Positions 44,522 to 53,612 of a stretch of DNA of 64,000 nucleotides are shown here, piece after piece. The notes beneath the pieces are model-generated. The model worked only from the letters and a program-made list of their open reading frames with translations. It did no database searches and was not told the origin of the DNA. Every line of letters starts with the position of its first letter. Positions within the stretch are counted from its first letter, which is position 1. Source of the stretch: JACRLV01 sp045863555 (lineage in GTDB: Bacteria > Planctomycetota > Phycisphaerae > UBA1845 > Fen-1342); the NCBI GenBank assembly GCA_045863555.1, contig BTUU01000004.1, positions 248,001 through 312,000 on the forward strand. The letters are read 5' to 3'. The position numbers were made by a program, and so were the translations under genes.

Positions 44522-45519
44522 CCACCGCCCCCTGTTGCGCCGCCGACCGGTGCTGCCGCCGCCGCGCCGCTGCGAGCCATGACGGCGCTGCGGCTCAGCG
44601 TAACGAACACATCCTCCAGCGACGGCGGGATTTCCCGTACGGCGGCGTGCGTCATTGCGCCCCCCAGCGCCGCGACCAGGCTCGCGTCCGGCAGGTCCTT
44701 CTCGATCAGCAGGTGAATCGCCTCGCCGAACAGGGTGGCATCCCGCACGCCGCGCATCGACTTGAGAGTTCGCAGCGCCGCTGTCGGCGCAGGACACGTC
44801 ACTTCCACCCGCCGCGTCCCCCGCGGCGTCACCTGCTCCAGCTTTTTGAGTTCATCCGGCCGGCCGAACGCGATCAGCCGCGAGTTGTAGATGTAACCCA
44901 CCAGCGAGCAGCGCTCCGCCTCGTCCATGTAATGCGTCGTCACGAACATCGTCACGCCGTGGGCGGACAGGTCAAAGAGCAGGTCCCACAAGTCGCGCCG
45001 CGCCACCGGGTCGATCCCCGCCGTCGGCTCATCCAGAAACAGCACCCGCGGCTCGTGGATCAGCGCACACGCCAGCGCCAGCCGCTGTTTCCACCCGCCG
45101 GACAGCGTCCCCGCGAACTGCCCGAGCCGGTCATGCATCGACACCATGTCCAGCACGGCCGCCTTCCGCTCGCGCAGCCTCGCCGGCACCAGGCCGTAGA
45201 TGCGGCCGTAGAAATCCAGGTTTTCCTCGACCGTCAGATCGCTGTAGAGGCTGAATTTCTGCGACATGTAGCCGATCGAGCGCTTCACGGTCTCCGCTTC
45301 GCGCTCGACATCCGCCCCCAGCACGCGCCCCCCACCCCCGCTCGGCCGCAGCACGCCGCAGAGCATGCGGATGATGGTCGATTTGCCGCTGCCGTTGGGG
45401 CCGAGAAATCCGAAGATGGCCGCCCGTGGCACTTCGAAGCTGACGTTGTCGACGGCCACGAGCTTACCGAAGCGGCGGGTGATGCGATCGGCCGAGATGA
45501 CGATGTCGCCGCTGGTCAT
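44518..45519 (-). CDS. ABC transporter ATP-binding protein
   Basis: The 333-residue ATPase has Walker A FLGPNGSGKSTIIRML, a Q-loop in YMSQKFSLYSDLTVEENL, signature LSGGWKQRLALACAL, Walker B VLFLDEPTAGID and H-loop VTTHYMDEAE. The C-terminal 80 residues form an extra domain ending in a Gly/Ala-rich tail. It is of the drug/lipid exporter type (YbhF, CcmA/NatA-like), paired with a membrane fusion protein and one permease. The start ATG overlaps the upstream HlyD stop (ATGA). Only one ATPase domain is present, unlike the double domain of YbhF. Confidence 0.95.
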   Translation of the reverse strand: MTSGDIVISADRITRRFGKLVAVDNVSFEVPRAAIFGFLGPNGSGKSTIIRMLCGVLRPSGGGGRVLGADVEREAETVKRSIGYMSQKFSLYSDLTVEENLDFYGRIYGLVPARLRERKAAVLDMVSMHDRLGQFAGTLSGGWKQRLALACALIHEPRVLFLDEPTAGIDPVARRDLWDLLFDLSAHGVTMFVTTHYMDEAERCSLVGYIYNSRLIAFGRPDELKKLEQVTPRGTRRVEVTCPAPTAALRTLKSMRGVRDATLFGEAIHLLIEKDLPDASLVAALGGAMTHAAVREIPPSLEDVFVTLSRSAVMARSGAAAAAPVGGATGGGG

Positions 45520-46688
45520 GGCTGTGGCAGGATCACATCCACCGCCATCCCCGGCCGCAGCTCGCCCTTCTCGTCGCGCAGCTCGACCTTGATGCGGAAG
45601 ACCTGCTTGCTGCGCTCCTCCGGCGTCTGCACGTTCGACGGCATGAACTCCGCCTCCCGCGCGATGAACGACACGCGCCCCTTGAGCGTCCGCGCGCCGA
45701 GGGCATCGACACGCACCTCCACCTCCGCCCCCACGGCCAGCTTCGATCGCTCCGGTACGTACGCCCGCACCCACAGGTCCGACAGGTCCAGCAGCGTCAC
45801 CACCGGCGCATTCGCGGGAATCAGATCCCCGGGCCGCAGCTCGACCGCTTCCACGACCCCCGCCCCCGGCGCGACGATTGTCAGCTCCTCCAATTGCCGC
45901 CGCACCGCCGCCACGCTCGCGTCGGCCGCATCGACATTCGCCCGCGCCTCGGCAATCTCCTCCGGCCGCGACCCGGTCTCCGCCAGTTGCAGCGCCGCTT
46001 CCGCACCCGCCAGCAGCGCCGCCGCCTCGGCGACCTCCTCCGCCCGAGTGCCCTCCTCGGCGAGGGCCAGTTCATCCCGGGCCTGCGCAAGCCGCGCCCG
46101 GGCGACCTCCAGGGCCCGCGTCCGCTCGACCATCTCGTCCGGCGCGGCATTTCCCTGCTCGTCGAGGTGCTTGATCTTCTCGTAGTCAAACTGCGCCTTC
46201 GACAGATCCGCCTCCGCGACCGCCAGCTTGTCCCGGTAGATCTGAAGCTCCAGCGGCCGCAGCCCCGCCCGCAGCTTCTCCAGCACCGACTTGTAGCGAT
46301 CCCGCGCCGCGCGGGCCTGCGCCTTCTCCTCGTCGCGGAATCCGGCCTCCAGCCGCGCGAGCCGCGCCCGCGCCGCACCAAGCGCCGCCTCCGCGCCCGC
46401 CAGCCGTTCGTTCAGGTCGTAAGGTTCGAGGACGACCAGCGCATCCCCGCGCGCGACCGCCTGTCCTTCCTCGACGCCCACTTCCCGCACCCGGCCGCCG
46501 ACGCGCGAACCGAGCCGGATGTCGTGCGCCTCGATGATGCCGGAAACAGTCGGCGGCCCGCCGCTGCGCTGGCTCAGCGCCAACGCGGCCACCGCGATCA
46601 GGGCGAGCGGGATCAGCAGGAGGAATCGATTCACATGTCTCAGTGTAAGCGAGCCGGCCGCCGGCCCGCCAACCGCCGCGTGGATCAT
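45516..46688 (-). CDS. HlyD/YbhG-type membrane fusion protein
   Basis: The 390-residue periplasmic adaptor has a signal-anchor helix (FLLLIPLALIAVAALALS), a lipoyl-like half (GIIEAHDIRLGSRVGGRVRE and VEEGQAVARGDALVVLEPYD), a very long Ala/Glu/Arg-rich coiled-coil hairpin (about residues 95-265, e.g. EKAQARAARDRYKSVLEKLR), the second lipoyl half (LTIVAPGAGVVEAVELRPGD) and a beta-barrel domain. A GTG at 46634 (VNRFLLLIP) is a plausible later start. It links the ABC pump to an outer membrane channel not found here; this implies a two-membrane envelope. It is first in the HlyD-ATPase-permease operon. Confidence 0.88.
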   Translation of the reverse strand: MIHAAVGGPAAGSLTLRHVNRFLLLIPLALIAVAALALSQRSGGPPTVSGIIEAHDIRLGSRVGGRVREVGVEEGQAVARGDALVVLEPYDLNERLAGAEAALGAARARLARLEAGFRDEEKAQARAARDRYKSVLEKLRAGLRPLELQIYRDKLAVAEADLSKAQFDYEKIKHLDEQGNAAPDEMVERTRALEVARARLAQARDELALAEEGTRAEEVAEAAALLAGAEAALQLAETGSRPEEIAEARANVDAADASVAAVRRQLEELTIVAPGAGVVEAVELRPGDLIPANAPVVTLLDLSDLWVRAYVPERSKLAVGAEVEVRVDALGARTLKGRVSFIAREAEFMPSNVQTPEERSKQVFRIKVELRDEKGELRPGMAVDVILPQP

Positions 46689-46772
46689 TCGGCGCCGGCG
46701 GATCGGCGACGGAGCCTGCAGCTCACTCGGAAGACGCCGCCGCGGCGAGGAAAGCCCGGGATGCAGGCGGCG

Positions 46773-47687
46773 TCACTTCTGCCTCGCGGCGATTTCCTTG
46801 ATCCTCTCCACTTCCTTCGCACGTTCGGCGTCGGTCGCGGATTTCCAGAACCCGTCGTCCTTCCCGACCGATCGGGTAATCGCGACGACCGCTCGATAGG
46901 CGATGGGGAATTCGGGTCTCGCCGGATCCGACAGGAACTCGACGATGGCGGGAAGCGCCGCGGGGTCGCAGCGGCGGAGCGCTTTCTCGGCGTCCTTGAA
47001 TTCGGTCGCGTCTTTGACCAGGCGTTTCGCCGCGGACTCGGTCGAAAGGTCGGCAAGCGCCGCATAAGCGAGGATTCGAACCGACCCATCGAGCTTCGGG
47101 TGATCGAGCAGTGCGATCACGTCGGCATCGCTGGAATCGAGGCTCATTTTCCGGGCCATGTTCAGGGCCTTCTTCTGGGCGCCGGGCTTGGCGGCGGGAT
47201 CGCGGAGGACCGGCTTGACCGTCTCGTTGTAGGCCTGCGAGATCCACGCATCGAGGGCTTTCTGAAGGGCAGCGCGAATGTTCTCGACGGTCGCCTGCCG
47301 ACCGGCCTCGATCCGTCCCAGGACCGTCAGATCCGGCCTCGCGATGATCACGTCGTTCGGGGTGATTCGACCGCCGAGCCGCTGCTTCAGGGCGGCATTG
47401 GTCTTGAAATCCGCGGCAACGGGAACAAACGCGCGGTTTACCAGCGGCGCGATCCGCGGATTGCTGAACGCGCGGCGCATGTCTTCACGCGTCCGATCGA
47501 CGCGGTTTCCTTCCTGCTTTTCACGCCGTTCCTCGTCGGAGGTGAAGAAAAAGATGAGCAGGCGATCTTCCTTCGTCGCCCGACGAATGCTTGCCTGCTC
47601 GTCGGTGCTCCAGGTCACCTGCCCACGGGCAGCGGCGCACAGGCTGCAAGCGACGATGGCGACGGCTTTCAGCGTGTTCGGCATCAT
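46773..47687 (-). CDS. Exported protein with thioredoxin-like fold lacking CxxC
   Basis: The 304-residue protein has a signal peptide (LKAVAIVACSLCAAARG). Residues about 35-150 show a thioredoxin-like order (EDRLLIFFFTSDEERREKQE, FVPVAADFKTNAALKQRLGG, DVIIARPDLTVLGRIEAG), but the CxxC pair is absent (TSDEERRE in its place). The C-terminal 140 residues are helical and HEAT-like (VIALLDHPKLDGSVRILAYA, then ADLSTESAAKRLVKDA). It is probably a structural or binding protein, not a redox enzyme. It is unlinked to neighbours; 84 nt separate it from the HlyD-type gene. Confidence 0.65.
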   Translation of the reverse strand: MMPNTLKAVAIVACSLCAAARGQVTWSTDEQASIRRATKEDRLLIFFFTSDEERREKQEGNRVDRTREDMRRAFSNPRIAPLVNRAFVPVAADFKTNAALKQRLGGRITPNDVIIARPDLTVLGRIEAGRQATVENIRAALQKALDAWISQAYNETVKPVLRDPAAKPGAQKKALNMARKMSLDSSDADVIALLDHPKLDGSVRILAYAALADLSTESAAKRLVKDATEFKDAEKALRRCDPAALPAIVEFLSDPARPEFPIAYRAVVAITRSVGKDDGFWKSATDAERAKEVERIKEIAARQK

Positions 47688-47809
47688 GATCTCACCCTCG
47701 ATTCACAGAATACATATGCTCGACAGCCGGATCGAGCGTTCACGGCGACGGCGACGGCGCCGGGGCCCGAGAACAGAACGTTCGGTCGACGCAAGCCGGC
47801 CGACCGACT

Positions 47810-48469
47810 TCAGTCCAGCCCCGCGAACCGCGCCAGGTCCAGCTCCCGCCCCAGCACCATCAGCGTCTCGTTCGGGTGAATGACCGCGTCCGCCCCCGGC
47901 AGGAAGTTGAACCGCTCCTGGTCCGCCGGCCGGATCGCCAGCACCAGCAGGTCATAGTCGCGCCGCAGCTGCGCGCTGGCCAGCGATTTTCCGTGCAGCA
48001 CCTTCGGCGCCACGATCTCCATGATCCGGTAATCATCGGCGAGGCTGAACATGTCGCGCAGATCGGGGTTCGCGATCCGCCGCGCCGTCCGCTCGGCCGT
48101 CTCGCGCTCGGGAAAGATGATCTCGTTCGCGCCGACCGCGCGCAGGATGTTGGCATGATCATCGTTCCGCGCGGTCGACAGGATCACCTTGACGCCGATC
48201 CGCTTCAGGTGCAGCGTGCACAGGATGCTCGGCTCGATGCTGCTCTCGCCCAGGCCGACGACCGCCTCGTCCACGCTGGCCGAGACGATGCTTGCCAGCA
48301 TGTCGAAATCGCGCGCATCCCCGATGATCGCCCGCTGCACGTCGTCGCGCACCTGGTTCACGCGCGATTCGTTCATGTCGATCGCCACCACCTCGCAGTT
48401 CATCTTCACCAGCGACCGCGCCAGCTGCATCCCGAACTGCCCGAGGCCGATGACCACAACCTGTCTCAT
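47810..48469 (-). CDS. ktrA: K+ uptake regulatory subunit KtrA/TrkA-like
   Basis: The 219-residue cytoplasmic gating subunit has an RCK_N nucleotide-binding domain (VVVIGLGQFGMQLARSLV, VVAIDMNESRVNQVRDDVQ, AVVGLGESSI, ILSTARNDDHANILRAVGAN) and a C-terminal RCK_C domain (YRIMEIVAPKVLHGKSLASA, VIHPNETLMVLGRELDL). It controls the TrkH/KtrB channel by ATP/ADP or NAD(H). It begins 10 nt after the stop of ktrB on the same strand, so it is the second gene of a two-gene operon. Confidence 0.93.
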   Translation of the reverse strand: MRQVVVIGLGQFGMQLARSLVKMNCEVVAIDMNESRVNQVRDDVQRAIIGDARDFDMLASIVSASVDEAVVGLGESSIEPSILCTLHLKRIGVKVILSTARNDDHANILRAVGANEIIFPERETAERTARRIANPDLRDMFSLADDYRIMEIVAPKVLHGKSLASAQLRRDYDLLVLAIRPADQERFNFLPGADAVIHPNETLMVLGRELDLARFAGLD

Positions 48470-48479
48470 GCGTAGGCCC

Positions 48480-49877
48480 TCATCCGATCATCACCCGCTC
48501 GACCGGGTACTGGTACCGCGGCGCCGGGCGCTTGAACACCGCCAGCGCCATCGTCAGCGGCCCGAGGCGGCCGGCGAACATCGACAGCGTGATCCACAGC
48601 TTCCCGGCGGTCGAAAGCTCGGGCGTCAGGTTCGCCGACAGCCCCACCGTGTTGAACGCCGATACCTGCTCGAAGATCACTTCCTCCAGCCGCGGCGCTC
48701 CCGCGCTGCCCACCGACTCCGTCAGTACGAGAATAAAAACACCCAGCACCTGCCAGAACATCGCCAGGCCGATGACCAGGCCCGTCCGCTGAAGCACGTC
48801 CTGCGGCACGCGCCGCCCGAACAGCGAAATGTGCTCATGCCCGACCATTCCCGCGTACGCCCCCGCCGCGCCGACCGCCAGCGACGTCGTCTTGATGCCG
48901 CCCGCGCACGAGCCCGGCGAACCGCCGATGAACATCAGCGCAACCAGCACCAGCAGCGCCGTCACCGGCAGTTTCCCGATGTCGAGCGTGTTGAAGCCCG
49001 CCGTCCGCGCCGAGATCGACTGAAAGAGCGAATGCCAGAGCCCCGGGCCGATGCCGTCGTCCGCGCCCGTCCCCGCAAAGAACAGCGCCGCCGTGCCGCC
49101 CAGGATCAGCAGCACCGACACCCGGATCACCACCTTCGCGTTCAACGACCAGACCATCGGCGTCGGCCGCTTCTTCCGCAGCCACATTGCCGCACGATAC
49201 CCGGCCTCGAAGATCACCGAATACCCGATTCCGCCCAGCACGATCAGCCCGGCGATCGTCCAGACGGCCAGTTGATGCTCGCGCACGTCCACCAGATTCC
49301 CCGAATACAGGGCGAACCCCGCGTTGCAGAACGCCGAGACCGAGTGAAACACCGCTTCGAACAGGCCGCCGCGGTCGGCGGGGATCGACGCATAGATCAA
49401 CAGCGCCCCGATCGCCTCCGCCGCCAGCGTCGCAACCAGAATCCCCCGGAACGCGACCCGCAGCCGATGCCGCGCCTCCGGCTGAAAAAACGACTCCTGA
49501 AGAGCGCCGTGCGACGACACGGAAATGCGCGCGTTGAAGAATTGAAACGCAGCCGCCGCGAATGTCATGATTCCGAGGCCGCCGAACTGGATCAGCAGCA
49601 GGATCACGGTGTGCCCGGTCCGCGTGAATGCGCTCGAAACGTCGACGGTCGACAGCCCCGTCACGCAGACCGCCGACGTGGCGACGAACAGGCAATCGAT
49701 CCAGCTCACCGCTCCGTGCGTCTGGCTGAATGGCAGGCCAAGCAGAATCGTCCCCGCCGCGATCAGGCCGCCGAACGAAAGGACGAGCAACGTCTCGGGA
49801 CGCGCGGGCAGAACCAGGCGCAAGCACTCTCCCAGACCCTGCGCCCCTCGCACCGGACCGCGCGCGACGAGCGGCAC
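48480..49877 (-). CDS. ktrB: K+ transporter subunit KtrB/TrkH-like
   Basis: The 465-residue channel-like transporter is built of four pore repeats. Selectivity-filter glycines are in SAVCVTGLSTVDV, SAFCNAGFALYSG, SARTAGFNTLDIG and SAFNTVGLSANLTP, with the broken third-repeat helix GGSPGSCAGGIKTTSL typical of KtrB. It has an N-terminal leader of about 25 residues before the first helix (ETLLVLSFGGLIAAGTILLG). It moves K+ (probably with Na+) into the cell under KtrA control. It is the first gene of the ktrB-ktrA pair and divergent from the MATE gene. Confidence 0.95.
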   Translation of the reverse strand: MPLVARGPVRGAQGLGECLRLVLPARPETLLVLSFGGLIAAGTILLGLPFSQTHGAVSWIDCLFVATSAVCVTGLSTVDVSSAFTRTGHTVILLLIQFGGLGIMTFAAAAFQFFNARISVSSHGALQESFFQPEARHRLRVAFRGILVATLAAEAIGALLIYASIPADRGGLFEAVFHSVSAFCNAGFALYSGNLVDVREHQLAVWTIAGLIVLGGIGYSVIFEAGYRAAMWLRKKRPTPMVWSLNAKVVIRVSVLLILGGTAALFFAGTGADDGIGPGLWHSLFQSISARTAGFNTLDIGKLPVTALLVLVALMFIGGSPGSCAGGIKTTSLAVGAAGAYAGMVGHEHISLFGRRVPQDVLQRTGLVIGLAMFWQVLGVFILVLTESVGSAGAPRLEEVIFEQVSAFNTVGLSANLTPELSTAGKLWITLSMFAGRLGPLTMALAVFKRPAPRYQYPVERVMIG

Positions 49878-49994
49878 AGGTCCACCCTATCATACACGCT
49901 CCGGTCCGCTGCGCTCCACCGCCACAATCCGCTCCCGCAACATAGAATATGACCATTCCCGCTGAACTCGCGCAGTGGCCGGAGGCTGGATGGA

Positions 49995-51431
49995 ATGAAT
50001 GACGCCGCGGAAACGCACCAGGCCGCCGCCGATTCGGATTCCGCGGTTGACGCCGACAGTCGGCAGCCGACACCCGTCGCTGTCCACCTCCCCGGCGCTA
50101 GATCCGACTCCATCGGCCGGCAGGTCTTCCTGCTCGCCCTTCCAATGCTCGGCGAGCAGTATCTCAACTTCCTCGTCGCCCTCTTCGATACCTGGATCGC
50201 GAAATTCCTCGGCATGGAGGCGACCAACGCCGTCGGCACCGGCGCCTACATGGGCTGGTTCGTCGGCCTCATCGGCTCGCTCGTCGGAACCGGTTCGGCC
50301 GCACTCGTCAGCCGCTCCTTCGGCGCCCGCGACATCCGCACCGCCGACCGCGCCGCCAACCAGTCGCTGATCCTCGCGCTCGCCTTCGGCGCAGCCATGA
50401 CCGTCACCGTCTACTCGATCGCCCCGCCCCTGGCCGCACTCTTCACGCAGACCCCCGAGGCCGAGGCGATGGTCCTGAAGTTTCTACGCATCGACTGCTT
50501 CGGCTACACGCTCTTCAGCGTGGCCCTCGTCTGCGGCGGCGCGATGCGCGCCGCCGGTGACACGCGCACCCCGCTCGTCATCCAGGCCGGCGTCAACGTC
50601 GTCAACATCGCGCTCGTCTATTCGGCCGTCTTCATCCTCGGCCTCGGCATCGAGGGCATCGCCGCGTCGACGGCCATCGCACGTTCCCTCGGCGGACTCA
50701 TCGTCTTCCTCGTGCTCACACGCGGCCTTCGCGGAATGCGCATCACCCGCGCCGGCCTCCGGCCCGACCCCGAGATCATCCGCCGCATCCTGCGCGTCGG
50801 CGTGCCCGCGGGCATCGACGCCGGCATGATGTGGCTCGCGCAGATGGCGTTTCTCGCGATCGTCGCGCACTCCGCCTCCGGCGACGCCGCCACCGTCAAC
50901 TCCGCCGCCCACATGATCGCCATGCGCGTTGAAGCGATCTCGTTTCTCCCCGCCGTCGCCTGGATGACCGCCGCCGCAACCCTCGTCGGCCAGTATCTCG
51001 GCGCGGGCGATGCCCGCCGCGCCATGCGCGCAGGCCATCTCGCCGCCCTTCAGGCCGCCTCGCTCTGCACCGTCATCGGCGCGGTCTTCTTCCTGGCGTC
51101 GAACCAGATCTACGCCCAGATGTCGCAGGACCCGGAAGTGCAGCGCGTCGGCGGTACGACCTTCAAATATCTGGGCATCGTCCAGCCCATCCTCGCGATG
51201 GCCATCGTCTATATCGGCGCCCTGCGCGGCGCCGGCGACACCCGCACCACCATGGTCTTCGCCCTCGTCGGCGGGCTCGGCGTGCGCGTCCCGGTCGCCT
51301 ACCTCGGCGCGATCATTCTGCAATGGGGTCTGTTCGGCGCCTGGCTCGGAATGTGGGCGGACAACGTCGTCAAGTTCGCGCTGGGCCTGATGCGATTCGC
51401 CGGCGGCCGCTGGAAGCACACCCGCGTGTGA
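49995..51431 (+). CDS. MATE-family multidrug/toxin efflux transporter
   Basis: The 478-residue protein has twelve helices in two similar halves. The N-terminal half has QVFLLALPMLGEQYLNFLVA and GTGSAALVSRSFGARD; the second half has LRVGVPAGIDAGMMWLAQMA and 'WMTAAATLVGQYLGAGDARR'. The long polar, acidic N-terminus (about 38 residues: AAADSDSAVDADSRQP) is unusual. It exports cationic drugs or metabolites using a H+ or Na+ gradient. GGAGG lies about 10 nt before the ATG. It is convergent with the hybrid kinase at 51448 (16 nt apart). Confidence 0.93.
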   Translation: MNDAAETHQAAADSDSAVDADSRQPTPVAVHLPGARSDSIGRQVFLLALPMLGEQYLNFLVALFDTWIAKFLGMEATNAVGTGAYMGWFVGLIGSLVGTGSAALVSRSFGARDIRTADRAANQSLILALAFGAAMTVTVYSIAPPLAALFTQTPEAEAMVLKFLRIDCFGYTLFSVALVCGGAMRAAGDTRTPLVIQAGVNVVNIALVYSAVFILGLGIEGIAASTAIARSLGGLIVFLVLTRGLRGMRITRAGLRPDPEIIRRILRVGVPAGIDAGMMWLAQMAFLAIVAHSASGDAATVNSAAHMIAMRVEAISFLPAVAWMTAAATLVGQYLGAGDARRAMRAGHLAALQAASLCTVIGAVFFLASNQIYAQMSQDPEVQRVGGTTFKYLGIVQPILAMAIVYIGALRGAGDTRTTMVFALVGGLGVRVPVAYLGAIILQWGLFGAWLGMWADNVVKFALGLMRFAGGRWKHTRV

Positions 51432-51447
51432 ACGCCGCACCGGCGTC

Positions 51448-53415
51448 TCACGACAGCGCGGTGCTCGCGACCGCCCGTCCCGCCGTCAGCCGCTCGACCG
51501 TCTCCAGCAGCAACCGGTGCGCCACGGGTTTGACGAGCGTCAGGTCGCACCCCGCGGCCAGCGCCTGGTCTGGTTCTTCCTCTTCGAATTGTGACGCGAG
51601 ACCGACGATCGCCCCGGCGAACCCCAGTCGCCGCAGCGACCGCGCCGTCCCGTACCCGTTGATCACCGGCAGCTCAATGTCCAGAAACACGACGTCAAAC
51701 GTCTTTCCGCTCGCGCTCGCGGCCGTAAAGGAATCAATCGCCGCGCGCCCGTTGTCGACCACCGACACCTCATACCCTGCGCGGGCGAGGATATATCGGA
51801 AATGCCGCTCGCGATCCGGTCCGTCGCCCGCAACGAGGATCGCGCCGCGCTTCGTCCGCTCGCCGGCCGAGTCCGCGCGCCGTTCCGCGGGCTTCGACGT
51901 CGCCTCTGCCAGCTTCGCGCCAAACGTCCCGGCCGCAACGACCAGCCGCACGCGCGTCCCCGCAGCCGGCCGCGATTCGACGACGCGCAGATCCCCTCCC
52001 AGCAGCCGCGCCAGGTGCAGCGCGATGCACAGGTTCAATCGCCCGCCGCCTGCACTGACCGCCGAAGCCTGTCCCAGCGGCCGCAGCAGGTCCGCGGCCT
52101 GGTCCGGTGCCAGTCCCGGACCGGTGTCGACGACGTCGAATTGCAGCGCCCCAGAACCCGAGGAAAATCCGACCACGAGCTTCACGTCCCCGGCCCGGCT
52201 CACCGAGATCGCATGCCGGCAGACACTCGCCAGCGCCTGCGTCAGCCGCGCCGGATCGCTGTGCATCGCGCCCGGCAGCCGACCCGCGAATTCAACGCCG
52301 AACCCCACCCCGGCCGCCTCCGCAACCGGCCGCATCATCGTCTCCACCTGCCGGACGATCGCGATCGGCGAGCACTCGACCTCCTCGACGCTCATCCGCC
52401 CGGATTCGATTCGCGACAGCTCCGCGATATTGTCAAGCAGCGACACCAGTTGTCGGCCATTGGCCCGGGCCGTCTCGGCGCCCGAAGCCTCCGCTCCCGC
52501 ATCCAGCGCACCGAGCAGATCCACGACCGTCGTTCGCATCTCGCGGCTCAGGTTGCCGAGAAACTCCGTCTTTACCCGCGCCGCCTGCTCGCTCGCTTCG
52601 CGGGCCCGCGTCAGATCGAGCTGCGTGCGCCGTAGCGACTCCGCAACCCGACGCCGCTCCTCCGCCGCGTCACGCATCGCCAGAAAGCCGATCAGCGCTC
52701 CAAACGCGATCAGGCCCAGAATCGAAACCGCCCGCAACGCATCCGCGCGGGCCCCCGCGACCACGGATTCCCAGCGCCGAGCCGCGTAATCGATCGCCAG
52801 CACCCCATCGACGCCGCCGTACCCATCCACGATCGGCTGCGTCACCGTCACCGACGGCAGCAGCCTCCCGTTCACCGGCCGCGGATTGAATCCCACGCCG
52901 CCGGCCCACGCCGAGGAAAACGCCGGATCGCCCACCAGTTCCTCGCCGATCGCCGGCCGAGATTCCCGGCCCCCCAGGTACCGCCCGTCACGGTCCAGAT
53001 CCGATTCCGAGTCGATCAGGACTACCCACCGGCCGTCACTCGTCGGCCTCAGCGTATAGATGTCGTGAATGTCCGGGCTCGCCGCCTGCCATCGCCGCTG
53101 GGCGCCGACCATCGCGAGATAGTCCGGATCATCCGCGCTGGTCTCGAGCGAGATCGATGCATGGCCCATGGCACGCAGTTCGGCAGCGCAGATCGCCGCC
53201 GCGCCCGCCGCTTCCCGCGCGAACCGGTCCGATTCCAGCTGGGCCGATCGATTCACGTGCCACTGGGCCAGCCCGATCAGCCCGGCCGCGCACACCCACA
53301 CCGTCACGCCGGGGCAGCCCCGCCGTAGACGCCAGACCGTGACCCCCGCGGCCACGATCACAACCACCGCCGCGAATACCGCCAGATCCGATTGCGATTC
53401 GATCCAATGCACCAC
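51448..53415 (-). CDS. Hybrid histidine-kinase homologue lacking the phospho-acceptor His
   Basis: The 655-residue membrane protein has two N-terminal helices (about residues 10-28 and 36-52), a periplasmic sensor region (about 55-225, cache-like, with TLRPTSDGRWVVLIDSESD), a third helix (229-247), a HisKA-like region, HATPase-like region and REC domain. In the HisKA motif, the acceptor His is Arg291 (LGNLSREMRTTV). The N-box is altered (ASVCRHAI), G1 is kept (VVDTGPGLAP) and G2 is altered (GGGRLNLCIALHLARLLGG). The REC domain keeps FLDIELP (acceptor Asp) and LVKPV but lacks the usual first acidic pair. It may be a signal-sensing scaffold or receiver, not a kinase. Confidence 0.8.
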   Translation of the reverse strand: MVHWIESQSDLAVFAAVVVIVAAGVTVWRLRRGCPGVTVWVCAAGLIGLAQWHVNRSAQLESDRFAREAAGAAAICAAELRAMGHASISLETSADDPDYLAMVGAQRRWQAASPDIHDIYTLRPTSDGRWVVLIDSESDLDRDGRYLGGRESRPAIGEELVGDPAFSSAWAGGVGFNPRPVNGRLLPSVTVTQPIVDGYGGVDGVLAIDYAARRWESVVAGARADALRAVSILGLIAFGALIGFLAMRDAAEERRRVAESLRRTQLDLTRAREASEQAARVKTEFLGNLSREMRTTVVDLLGALDAGAEASGAETARANGRQLVSLLDNIAELSRIESGRMSVEEVECSPIAIVRQVETMMRPVAEAAGVGFGVEFAGRLPGAMHSDPARLTQALASVCRHAISVSRAGDVKLVVGFSSGSGALQFDVVDTGPGLAPDQAADLLRPLGQASAVSAGGGRLNLCIALHLARLLGGDLRVVESRPAAGTRVRLVVAAGTFGAKLAEATSKPAERRADSAGERTKRGAILVAGDGPDRERHFRYILARAGYEVSVVDNGRAAIDSFTAASASGKTFDVVFLDIELPVINGYGTARSLRRLGFAGAIVGLASQFEEEEPDQALAAGCDLTLVKPVAHRLLLETVERLTAGRAVASTALS

Positions 53416-53520
53416 AGATGACTCCGACGCGGGGCAGCTTGTTCACAGCCCCGCAGGAATCATCGGAATTTCACCAGCCATCCGCCCGTACCCGTGGCGG
53501 TTTCGTCCGCGCTCCCCCGC

Positions 53521-53574
53521 AAAAACGGGCGACGGCTCCCATAATCCACGCCCGCAGCGTGTCCGGGAGCCGTC
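53521..53574 (-). terminator. Rho-independent terminator of the FG-GAP protein gene
   Basis: On the minus strand, GACGGCTCCC (53574-53565) pairs perfectly with GGGAGCCGTC (53540-53531) over a 24-nt loop and is followed by GCCCGTTTTTGCGG, a run of five T. The distance to the gene's stop (about 40 nt) is normal. The T-run is short. Confidence 0.55.
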
Positions 53575-53612
53575 ACACGAATTTGCGTTCAGCGCCGTAG
53601 TCAGCGCCGTGT

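Noticed and set aside
48189..49952. A 587-codon plus-strand frame opposite ktrA/ktrB
   Set aside because: It is antisense to two strongly supported genes and extremely Arg-rich.
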